Source: Alphaproteobacteria bacterium (GTDB lineage: Bacteria; Pseudomonadota; Alphaproteobacteria; Micropepsales; Micropepsaceae). From it: a stretch of DNA of 5,123 nt. The DNA lies in assembly GCA_003131925.1 (NCBI GenBank), contig PKWC01000117.1, positions 12,518 to 17,640 of the forward strand. Direction: 5' to 3'. The position numbers were made by a program, and so were the translations under genes. Position 1 is the stretch's first letter; the number at the start of each line of letters is the position of its first letter. Below, piece after piece: positions 1-4,698 of the stretch. The notes beneath the pieces were generated by a model that saw only the letters and a list, made by a program, of their open reading frames with translations, made no database searches and was not told the origin of the DNA.

Positions 1-2
1 TG

Positions 3-60
3 CTTCGACAAGCTCAGCATGAGGGGATTTGAAGATCTCCTCACCCTGAGCCTGTCGAAG
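3..60. repeat. Imperfect palindromic intergenic repeat downstream of secF
   Basis: Arm 3-24 (begins CTTCGACAAGCTCAG) pairs with arm 39-60 (ends CTGAGCCTGTCGAAG), with 19 of 22 positions complementary around a 14-nt loop. It begins 7 bp past the secF stop, so in the secF transcript it would form a long hairpin. Elements with the CTTCGACAAGCTCAG...CTGAGC.TGTCGAAG core are dispersed in many alphaproteobacterial genomes (recalled, not searched). No clear U-tract follows on the minus strand, so a Rho-independent terminator role is possible but unproven; protection of the mRNA 3' end is the other likely role. Confidence 0.75.
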
Positions 61-67
61 GGTGACT

Positions 68-1000
68 TTACGGCGATGCCGCCGCAGGCTCCTCTTTGCT
101 GCCGCCGATGGCGGGCAGGTAGAGGAGCAGGGCCGCCGCCACATAGGTTGATGAGAACGTGCCGACCACGATGCCGAAAAGTATTGCGGCGGTGAAATCG
201 AAGAGCGTGGGCCCCCCGAACAACAACAGGGGAATGATCGATACCGCTGTCGCGGCGCTGGTGAGAATCGTCCGCACCAGCATCTGATTTGTCGACATGT
301 TGATCAGCTCGCCAAGGCCGATGCGCTTGTACTTGCGGCGGTTCTCCCGGATGCGATCGAAGACCACGACGGTGTCGTTGATCGAATAGCCCGCCAGTGT
401 GAGGAGCGCCGCAACCGAGGTCAGCGTGAATTCCATGTGAAAAACGGAATAGAGGCCCGCGGTCACGAAAACATCATGCCCGGTCGCCACGACCGCGCCG
501 ATGCCATATTGCCACTCGAAGCGCACCGCGACCCAGGCCGCAATGGCGATGACCGCCAGAATCGTCGCCCAGACTCCGGCGCGAAACAACTCCTGCGAAA
601 CTTTGGGGCCCACCACTTCGGCGCGGCGGTAATTGTAGCCGGTCCCGAGCTTCTCCTTGATCAGTGCCGCCGCCGCCTGCCCCGAGTCCTTCGGCTGGAC
701 CCGTATCAAAACGCAGCTGTTGGCCGGCCTGTCGCACTCGCCGCCGCCGAAATATTGCAGCTGCGATTCCCCGAAGCTGAGCGCGCCCACCTGGGCTCGC
801 ATTTGCCCGATGTCGATCACGTGCGGCGATTTCACTTCGAGCAGCACGCCGCCGGTGAAATCGATGCCCAGATTGAAGCCGTGAAACGCGATCGACAGGA
901 TGGACAGGAGTACCAGCAGTCCGTCGATCGCGAAGGCGTAATAGCGCGCACCGACGAAATTGATATTGGTGGCCTCGGGCAGGAATCTGAGAAGCGGCAT
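68..1000 (-). CDS. secF: Protein translocase subunit SecF
   Basis: SecF pairs with SecD in the inner membrane and uses the proton motive force to help late steps of Sec-dependent export. Reading from ATG at 1000 gives 310 residues, close to the usual SecF length. The first membrane segment (AFAIDGLLVLLSILSIAF) is followed by GIDFTGG, the SecD/SecF family signature. After the periplasmic domain come VGPKVSQEL, the GHDV segment, and LAGYSINDTVVVFDRIREN, all typical of SecF; five further hydrophobic segments fill the C-terminal half. The frame is open to 1048, but MPLLRFLPEATNINFVGARYYAF beginning at 1000 matches the normal SecF N-terminus, whereas the extra 16 residues overlap a promoter-like region. 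No strong Shine-Dalgarno is visible. secD is not directly upstream; a tRNA fragment and an integrated element lie there instead. Confidence 0.96.
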   Translation of the reverse strand: MPLLRFLPEATNINFVGARYYAFAIDGLLVLLSILSIAFHGFNLGIDFTGGVLLEVKSPHVIDIGQMRAQVGALSFGESQLQYFGGGECDRPANSCVLIRVQPKDSGQAAAALIKEKLGTGYNYRRAEVVGPKVSQELFRAGVWATILAVIAIAAWVAVRFEWQYGIGAVVATGHDVFVTAGLYSVFHMEFTLTSVAALLTLAGYSINDTVVVFDRIRENRRKYKRIGLGELINMSTNQMLVRTILTSAATAVSIIPLLLFGGPTLFDFTAAILFGIVVGTFSSTYVAAALLLYLPAIGGSKEEPAAASP

Positions 1001-1030
1001 TGGATGGAATGGTCCGGATTGGCCAGCCAG

Positions 1031-1058
1031 ACATAACGGCAAGAACAATTCCGGACAA
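1031..1058 (-). promoter_or_regulatory. Possible sigma70-type promoter for secF
   Basis: On the minus strand TTGTCC (1058-1053) and TTATGT (1036-1031) are separated by 16 bp, and the -10-like box ends about 30 bp before the secF ATG. The match to consensus is modest. It matters because the integrated element has cut secF off from its original upstream DNA, leaving only about 60 bp of native sequence between the tRNA 3' end and secF. Confidence 0.3.
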
Positions 1059-1062
1059 GCAA

Positions 1063-1106
1063 TGGCGCTCCCACGGGGAATCGAACCCCGGTTTCAGCCT
1101 TGAGAG
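1063..1106 (-). pseudogene. 3' half of tRNA-Glu(CTC), truncated at the anticodon loop
   Basis: Read on the minus strand this is anticodon loop CTCTCAA (1106-1100, anticodon CTC at positions 34-36), 3' anticodon stem GGCTG (1099-1095), variable AAAC (1094-1091), a perfect T arm CGGGG-TTCGATT-CCCCG (1090-1074), 3' acceptor strand TGGGAGC (1073-1067), discriminator G (1066) and encoded CCA (1065-1063). G73 and the loop CTCTCAA fit tRNA-Glu. The expected 5' anticodon strand CAGCC is absent (bases 1107-1111 read CATCG on the minus strand), and no D arm or 5' acceptor strand GCTCCCA follows. The tRNA is therefore broken exactly at the 5' edge of the anticodon loop and cannot be functional here. An intact copy would be expected at the far end of the element, outside this window. 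Confidence 0.88.
1091..1106. other. Attachment-site junction (one end of the integrated element)
   Basis: The tRNA-Glu match ends at 1106 and unrelated DNA begins at 1107, with a tyrosine recombinase gene about 190 bp away facing into the element. Tyrosine integrases commonly use the 7-bp anticodon loop as their crossover region and duplicate the tRNA from there to its 3' end. That is the pattern here: the displaced 3' segment stays next to secF. The crossover position is inferred; the second junction is not in the window, so the length of the direct repeat cannot be measured. Confidence 0.75.
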
Positions 1107-1116
1107 CGATGTTTTA

Positions 1117-1206
1117 GCGTTCGTTTGCGTTCGCCGTAATTCGGGGATAGTCGCGTAAACCCTGATTTTTCTGCCCTAAACGTTTGCCATTGTTTCCCTG
1201 TGTTCG
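1117..1206. repeat. Three GYGTTCG repeats in the putative att arm
   Basis: GCGTTCG occurs at 1117-1123 and 1127-1133, ten bases apart (one helical turn), and GTGTTCG occurs at 1200-1206. They lie between the attachment junction and the integrase promoter, where arm-type binding sites of an integrase or excisionase are expected. The words are short and the role is inferred. Confidence 0.35.
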
Positions 1207-1218
1207 CATCCGTATATT
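1190..1218 (+). promoter_or_regulatory. Predicted sigma70-type promoter of the integrase gene
   Basis: TTGTTT (1190-1195) and TATATT (1213-1218) are spaced by 17 bp; the -10 box matches consensus at 5 of 6 positions and the -35 at its TTG. Transcription would begin near 1225, giving a leader of about 75 nt before the integrase ATG. The -10 box and start point overlap the TTGGACA direct repeat at 1216-1235, so anything binding that repeat would block this promoter. Confidence 0.5.
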
Positions 1219-1235
1219 GGACAAATGTTGGACAC
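1216..1235 (+). repeat. TTGGACA direct repeat, left copy (candidate operator or arm site)
   Basis: ATTGGACAAATGTTGGACAC holds two TTGGACA words whose starts are 11 bp apart, about one helical turn, suggesting a dimer or two adjacent protomers on one DNA face. It covers the -10 to about +11 region of the predicted integrase promoter. A copy with 18 of 20 identical bases lies in opposite orientation at 4785-4804. The binding protein is unknown; the element's HTH protein or the integrase are the obvious candidates. Confidence 0.6.
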
Positions 1236-1264
1236 AGGGCCGCGACAAGGATGCTGCGGGCCGA

Positions 1265-1283
1265 TTGTCCAAGCTTCTGTCCA
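1265..1283 (-). repeat. Second TTGGACA-type pair, inverted, in the integrase leader
   Basis: TTGTCCAAGCTTCTGTCCA is, on the minus strand, TGGACA-N6-TGGACA plus a final A, a looser form of the site at 1216-1235 in opposite orientation. It ends three bases before the GGGGA ribosome binding site at 1286. The two sites together form a large inverted arrangement around 29 bp, as expected for an operator pair or for paired arm sites. Confidence 0.45.
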
Positions 1284-1298
1284 GCGGGGAACAACAAC

Positions 1299-2588
1299 AT
1301 GGCACGCACGATCCGGCACTCCTCACTCGACAACCGCGCGGCAAGGGCACGCCTGCTGGCGAGCGGCAAACCCTATTACCGCGTGATCGATTCCGGCCTC
1401 CATCTCGGCTATCGCAAGGGCCAGCGGGGCGGGAAATGGGTAGTCCGCTGGTACATTGGCAAGCAGGATTATCGCGTCGAGACGATTGCCACGGCGGATG
1501 ACATCATCGACGCGGACGGCGCCGAAGTTCTGAACTTCTCGCAAGCGCAGGCCGTCGCCCGCAAGACATTCAATGACCGCAACCGCGAACAGGCCGGATT
1601 GCCCGCGCTCGACGCCGGTCCCTACACGGTCAAGACCTGCGTCGAAAATTATCTCGCGTGGATGGAAACGCATCGAAAATCCGCCGCCGATAGCCGCTAC
1701 AAGGCCCACGCGTTGATCTTGCCCGAGTTGGGCGGTTTCGAGTGCGCGAAGCTGACGGCAACGGCGATTCAAAAATGGCTCGAAGGCATGGCTGCATCGG
1801 GCGCCCGCCTGCGGAGCACGAAGGGCAAGGCGTCAAAACGCAGACCCGTCGCCAAGGACCCGGAAAGCATCCGGCGCCGTCGCGCCACCGCCAACCGCAC
1901 ACTGACGATTCTGAAAGCGGCGCTCAACCGCGCATGGGCGGACGAGAAGATCGGCTCCGACGGCGCTTGGCGGCGGGTGAAGCCGTTCCGGGACGTGAGC
2001 GCCGCGCGCATTCGCTATCTCACGGTTGCGGAGTGCAACAGACTAATAAACGCGAGCGCGAAGGATTTCCGCTCGCTGGTACAGGGTGCGCTCACCACCG
2101 GCGCCCGCTATGGCGAACTCTGTGCTTTGAACGTCGAGGACTACAACCCCGACAGCGAAAAGCTGCACATCCTCACCTCGAAAAGCGGCAAGAGCCGTCA
2201 TGTCGTTCTGAATGCCGAAGGTGCGAAGTTCTTTGCCGCGCTTTCATCCGGGCACGCGCACGGCGAGCCGATGTTCAAGAAAGAGGACGGCTCCCGTTGG
2301 GCATCAGCGCATCAGGTCCGGCCAATGCAGGATGCGAGCAAAGGCGCGCGCATCGAGCCGCCTACAAATTTCCACTGCCTCCGGCACACCTACGCCTCAC
2401 TGGCGATCATGAACGGCGCGCCGTTGCTGGTGGTGGCAAAGAACCTGGGCCACGCCGACACGCGCATGGTCGAAAAGCATTACGGGCATCTGGCGCCGTC
2501 ATTCATCGACAAAGCGATCCGGGCCGCAGCGCCGAAGTTCGGATTCAAGACGGGCAATGTTGCCGCGCTAGAGGCTGCGAGGCGATGA
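1299..2588 (+). CDS. Tyrosine-type site-specific integrase
   Basis: This 429-residue enzyme would integrate the element into, and excise it from, the tRNA-Glu gene next to it. The basic N-terminal part (about 1-95) fits an arm-binding domain, residues about 106-225 a helical core-binding domain, and about 235-410 the catalytic domain. The catalytic set is complete: Arg270 (TTGAR), Lys295 in the SKSGKSR hairpin, His359 and Arg362 (HCLRH), His385 (NLGHAD) and nucleophile Tyr395 (VEKHYGHL). The ATG at 1299 is chosen because GGGGA at 1286-1290 lies 8 nt upstream and MARTIR matches the usual start of this alphaproteobacterial family (recalled); the frame is open to a GTG at 1200, but that would overlap the promoter. 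It overlaps the next gene by 4 bp. The intact gene suggests the element may still be mobile. Confidence 0.95.
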   Translation: MARTIRHSSLDNRAARARLLASGKPYYRVIDSGLHLGYRKGQRGGKWVVRWYIGKQDYRVETIATADDIIDADGAEVLNFSQAQAVARKTFNDRNREQAGLPALDAGPYTVKTCVENYLAWMETHRKSAADSRYKAHALILPELGGFECAKLTATAIQKWLEGMAASGARLRSTKGKASKRRPVAKDPESIRRRRATANRTLTILKAALNRAWADEKIGSDGAWRRVKPFRDVSAARIRYLTVAECNRLINASAKDFRSLVQGALTTGARYGELCALNVEDYNPDSEKLHILTSKSGKSRHVVLNAEGAKFFAALSSGHAHGEPMFKKEDGSRWASAHQVRPMQDASKGARIEPPTNFHCLRHTYASLAIMNGAPLLVVAKNLGHADTRMVEKHYGHLAPSFIDKAIRAAAPKFGFKTGNVAALEAARR

Positions 2589-2968
2589 CAAAGACGCGCA
2601 AGCCAGCCAAGCCAAAAAGACCTCGGGGCCGTCCGATAAATGACCGGCTCCCACAGGATCGCATGCAATTCAGCGAGTGGATCGATGAGACCGCGCGGGA
2701 TTTACGCGATGAAGGTTCGCCTCACCCGGTTCAAGACGCGCGAATTTTGGCCTATGAATTGGGCAGCAGGTGCGAGCGCGACGAAGTGCCTCCCCCTAAC
2801 CTGTCGGAGCTTGAGACGATCAAGACGAAGGTCAAGCGTGGACGTCGCGCCGCGCGTGAGATCGTTCTTGTAATAGAGCGCGCACCTCCCGTGACAAGGC
2901 GGCACCTGAACTCGCTTCTAGAGGCGGCCCGCAACATCGGCCGATTGCCGCGCCCCAAAGGAACATAG
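2585..2968 (+). CDS. Small basic protein with AT-hook-like N-terminus, unknown function
   Basis: A 127-residue protein I do not recognise as a named family. Its ATG overlaps the integrase TGA in an ATGA arrangement, so the two are probably translationally coupled and work together. Residues 9-18 (KPKRPRGRPI) match the AT-hook core P-R-G-R-P flanked by basic residues, a minor-groove DNA-binding element. The middle is charged and helical (FSEWIDETARDLRDEG), and the C-terminal half is again basic (KVKRGRRAAREI, PPVTRRHLNSLLEAARNIGRLPRPKG). There is no membrane segment or signal peptide. A DNA-binding accessory to the integrase is a reasonable guess from position and charge, but nothing in the sequence proves it. 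No strong Shine-Dalgarno is seen, which fits coupling. Confidence 0.75.
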   Translation: MTKTRKPAKPKRPRGRPINDRLPQDRMQFSEWIDETARDLRDEGSPHPVQDARILAYELGSRCERDEVPPPNLSELETIKTKVKRGRRAAREIVLVIERAPPVTRRHLNSLLEAARNIGRLPRPKGT

Positions 2969-3025
2969 AACAGGCATTTCTTGTCCCCCTGACGCCTTCC
3001 GATTTTTCTCTTAGTTCTTCCTAGT

Positions 3026-3036
3026 GTTCAATGAAC
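3026..3036. promoter_or_regulatory. Perfect 11-bp palindrome upstream of the HTH gene
   Basis: GTTCAATGAAC is a perfect inverted repeat (GTTCA-A-TGAAC) placed directly before the GAGGAG ribosome binding site (3037-3042) of the HTH gene. It could be an autoregulatory operator. It is short and single, and no clear -35/-10 pair could be fixed around it. Confidence 0.3.
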
Positions 3037-3049
3037 GAGGAGAAACATC

Positions 3050-3247
3050 ATGAGCGAAAGCAGCTACAGCGTCGACGAGTTCTGCAAAGCCGAGCGCATC
3101 TCCAGGGTCTCACTGTACAAACTTTGGAAGCAGGGACGTGGGCCAGCGTTCATGAAGGTCGGCACGCGCACGACTATCAGTCCGCAGGCACGCCGTGAGT
3201 GGCACGACCGGATGGAACGTGAAGCCGCCGCGAAGAAGACAGCATGA
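3050..3247 (+). CDS. Excisionase/AlpA-like helix-turn-helix protein
   Basis: A 65-residue single-domain protein. YSVDEFCKAERISRVSLYKLWKQGRGPAFMKVGTRTTISPQARREWHDRM (about residues 6-55) has the pattern of the MerR/AlpA/excisionase-type winged HTH: a first helix (VDEFCK), a turn, the recognition helix (RVSLYKLWKQG), a short wing (AFMKVGTRTTIS) and a closing helix. Such small proteins serve as recombination directionality factors or as regulators in prophages and integrative elements; the sequence alone does not separate the two roles. Translation starts from a good GAGGAG at 3037-3042, 7 nt before the ATG. Its stop lies 3 bp before the replication-like gene, so the two are probably one operon. 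It is a candidate for binding the TTGGACA sites or the palindrome just upstream. Confidence 0.85.
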   Translation: MSESSYSVDEFCKAERISRVSLYKLWKQGRGPAFMKVGTRTTISPQARREWHDRMEREAAAKKTA

Positions 3248-3250
3248 GCC

Positions 3251-4621
3251 ATGCCCACAAAAGAAAAGAGCCGCCCGGCTGGCGACCGGCGCGGCTCTGG
3301 AGGCGCTCAGCTTCACGGCGAGAGCAACCACGAGAATAGAGCGGTACCTCCGCCTGCGCAACTACAGAAGATCAAGCGATACCGCTCCCGGTCCACTCCG
3401 CGCACGGACAACGCGCAGGAACCGGACCACACGGAGCGCAAATCGTTGGACGCCGTGCGTTTCGGATGGCTCGCGGCCGTCACCCGCATTCCGCATATTC
3501 CCGGACGCGAACTACAATTCGCCAGTCTGCTCGCGCTCAACTATGTGGGCATGAAAGATTCACGCGCGCGATTCGAACAGACAGGAACACCCGTCGGATG
3601 GCCCTCGCAGGAAACGATTGCGGCGGAAATGAGCTGCTCACGTCAGAACGCGCGAGCAGCGGCACGAGGGATCGAAAGGCGCGGGTTTCTTCTAATCAAG
3701 CCCGGCAGGGGGCGCGGACACAGCACGGAGTACTGGCTCGTGTCGCCGGACGTAACAGCCGCAAAAGGGAACCAAGCTGATTCCCTTTTGACGCAGGGTG
3801 GAAAAGGGAACCTGGAGCACCAAGAAAAGGGAACTACAGCGCACGGAAAAGGGAACCGGCAGAGGCGAGAAAAGGGAACCAAGCTGATTCCCCCAGTCAT
3901 ATCATTCAATCATCAGAAAAAATCATTTCACCAATCACAGGCTGAAAATGATTTTGCTTCGCCTGTTGAGAGTGAAGGTGAAGTGATGGGACAGGAACCC
4001 GACGACGCGGAAACGGAAGCGAGATTCGACGCACTCGAAAAAGGAACCCTCCACAAACAGGTTTCATCTCTGGTGGAATACCGATCCCACAATGGAAGCG
4101 GTACATCATCCCTACCCCGGAAAGGCGCAGGCTCGCATCCTGAGTTCGATGGGTTGCTTGCTCTCTGGCCGAACCGGGAGGGTCTGGACCACGGCAAGGC
4201 ATTCGGCGCGTGGATCAATCATGTAATTAAACCGCGCGTCGATCCTGAACTCGTCCTGCGCTGTGGCAAAAAATGGTGCGAGCACTGGCAGGACGAGGGA
4301 AGCACATTCATTCCCTACTTCGGCATATGGCTGCGCGACCGGGGTTGGACCACCTCACCCCTGCAACAAGATTTGGCGCATGCGCGCGAGGAAACGGAAC
4401 GGGGAGGGGTTTTCGATCCACTCGACGATGGGGAATGCGTAGATGAGACAGCCGAAGAACTGAACTGGCTTCGCCGGCACGAGCCTGAGAAAGCAGAAGC
4501 GTACTTGCGCGAGATCGACGCGGAACAAGACCGGCTCGATAAGGAAGGCGAAGAACGATTGGCCGAGCTGCGGGAAGAACTCCACCGGCGCAAAGGGCGC
4601 TCGCGCCCACAGGCGCGCTAA
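3251..4621 (+). CDS. Replication-initiator-like protein with HTH domain and intragenic repeats
   Basis: This 456-residue protein has four parts. Residues 1-65 are polar and probably disordered. Residues about 66-165 look like a winged helix (WPSQETIAAEMSCSRQNARAAARGIERRGFLLIKPGRGRGHSTEYWLV), as at the start of phage and plasmid replication proteins. Residues about 170-290 form a low-complexity linker with KGN three times and EKGT twice, encoded by the AAAAGGGAAC array. Residues about 297-368 (FDGLLALWPNREG...KAFGAWI...FIPYFGIWLRDRGW) have the W..YP...K..A..AW......P..WL....W spacing seen in C-terminal domains of helicase-loader-like phage replication proteins. A charged helix, probably coiled coil, fills 400-447. 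By analogy with lambda O, it would bind the repeats in its own gene and recruit the replicative helicase. The start is 3 bp after the upstream stop without a strong Shine-Dalgarno, so coupling is likely; a strong hairpin follows at 3267-3298. Confidence 0.75.
   Translation: MPTKEKSRPAGDRRGSGGAQLHGESNHENRAVPPPAQLQKIKRYRSRSTPRTDNAQEPDHTERKSLDAVRFGWLAAVTRIPHIPGRELQFASLLALNYVGMKDSRARFEQTGTPVGWPSQETIAAEMSCSRQNARAAARGIERRGFLLIKPGRGRGHSTEYWLVSPDVTAAKGNQADSLLTQGGKGNLEHQEKGTTAHGKGNRQRREKGTKLIPPVISFNHQKKSFHQSQAENDFASPVESEGEVMGQEPDDAETEARFDALEKGTLHKQVSSLVEYRSHNGSGTSSLPRKGAGSHPEFDGLLALWPNREGLDHGKAFGAWINHVIKPRVDPELVLRCGKKWCEHWQDEGSTFIPYFGIWLRDRGWTTSPLQQDLAHAREETERGGVFDPLDDGECVDETAEELNWLRRHEPEKAEAYLREIDAEQDRLDKEGEERLAELREELHRRKGRSRPQAR
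3267..3298 (+). promoter_or_regulatory. Strong hairpin just after the replication gene start
   Basis: AGAGCCGC (3267-3274) pairs with GCGGCTCT (3291-3298), and CCGG (3275-3278) pairs with CCGG (3286-3289), giving a 12-bp GC-rich stem with one bulge and a 7-nt loop. It starts 16 nt after the ATG at 3251. No U-tract follows, so it is not a simple terminator. It may limit translation of the initiator, or mean that the true start lies further downstream; the encoded first 65 residues show no domain. Confidence 0.5.
3763..3880 (+). repeat. Iteron-like array of AAAAGGGAAC inside the replication gene
   Basis: Direct copies start at 3763, 3802, 3825, 3847 and 3870, giving steps of 39, 23, 22 and 23 bp, about two helical turns. 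One inverted copy (TTCCCTTTT, 3781-3789) pairs with the first copy across a 9-nt loop. A perfect 23-bp direct repeat spans 3763-3785 and 3870-3892. Relative to the gene, copies 1, 2 and 4 are read in one frame (KGN) and copies 3 and 5 in another (EKGT). A peptide repeat would keep one frame, so the conserved unit is the DNA. A sixth, one-mismatch copy lies at 4038-4048. Regular spacing on one DNA face inside an initiator-like gene is typical of origin iterons. Confidence 0.8.
3763..3960. other. Predicted intragenic origin of replication
   Basis: Iteron-like repeats (3763-3880) are followed at once by an AT-rich segment (3901-3960, 19 G/C of 60 bases by direct count) in an otherwise GC-rich window. 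The AT-rich part has AATCA at 3908, 3921 and 3933 (12-13 bp steps) and an inverted repeat, AAAATCATTTCA (3919-3930) against TGAAAATGATTTT (3943-3955). Lambdoid phages place iterons plus an AT-rich unwinding region within the O initiator gene between its DNA-binding and helicase-recruiting parts; the same order is seen here. Function is inferred. I found no convincing DnaA box. Confidence 0.6.
4038..4048 (+). repeat. Degenerate outlying copy of the iteron word
   Basis: AAAAAGGAACC differs from AAAAGGGAACC at one base and encodes EKGT again. It lies on the far side of the AT-rich segment, 158 bp past the last main copy, so the AT-rich part is flanked by the motif on both sides. It could be a decayed repeat or chance. 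Confidence 0.35.
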
Positions 4622-4629
4622 GATTTTTT
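4602..4629 (+). terminator. Possible Rho-independent terminator at the end of the replication gene
   Basis: CGCGCC (4602-4607) pairs perfectly with GGCGCG (4612-4617) around a 4-nt CACA loop, and a run of six T follows at 4624-4629. The stop codon TAA (4619-4621) sits between stem and T-run. The six-base gap before the T-run is longer than ideal, so efficiency may be low. It would end the HTH-replication operon. Confidence 0.4.
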
Positions 4630-4631
4630 CC

Positions 4632-4674
4632 GGGCCGCCGCCGATCCGTCGTTTCGACGCACCGTAAGCGGCCC
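4632..4674. repeat. Nested inverted repeats in the intergenic region
   Basis: GGGCCGC (4632-4638) pairs with GCGGCCC (4668-4674), enclosing a second hairpin, CGTCG (4647-4651) with CGACG (4655-4659) around TTT. No U-tract follows on either strand, so it is not a standard terminator. It could be a cruciform, a small structured RNA or a protein-binding region. Confidence 0.4.
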
Positions 4675-4698
4675 CCGTTGTCGCGCCAGTCGCCTAGG

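Noticed and set aside
437..1036. 199-residue plus-strand open frame opposite secF
   Set aside because: It lies wholly within well-conserved secF coding sequence and its translation has no recognisable domain; typical antisense shadow in GC-rich DNA.
1200..1298. Upstream GTG start extending the integrase by 33 residues
   Set aside because: It would sit within the predicted promoter, the extension resembles no integrase N-terminus, and ATG at 1299 has a well-spaced GGGGA.
1742..2584. Long open frame running through the integrase into the small downstream gene
   Set aside because: Only its last 128 codons (2585-2968) look like a gene; the part inside int is an out-of-frame shadow of a complete, catalytically intact recombinase.
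3763..3880. CRISPR-like array
   Set aside because: The repeat word is only about 10 bp, the spacers are 11-13 bp apart from one longer gap, and the array is within an open coding frame; no cas gene is near.
3931..3939. DnaA box in the AT-rich segment (CCAATCACA)
   Set aside because: It differs from TTATNCACA at three of the eight fixed positions, too far to call.
4595..4608. GGGCG-CTCG-CGCCC hairpin as the terminator stem
   Set aside because: It is a good hairpin but ends 15 nt before the T-run; the overlapping stem at 4602-4617 is closer to the T-run and is preferred.
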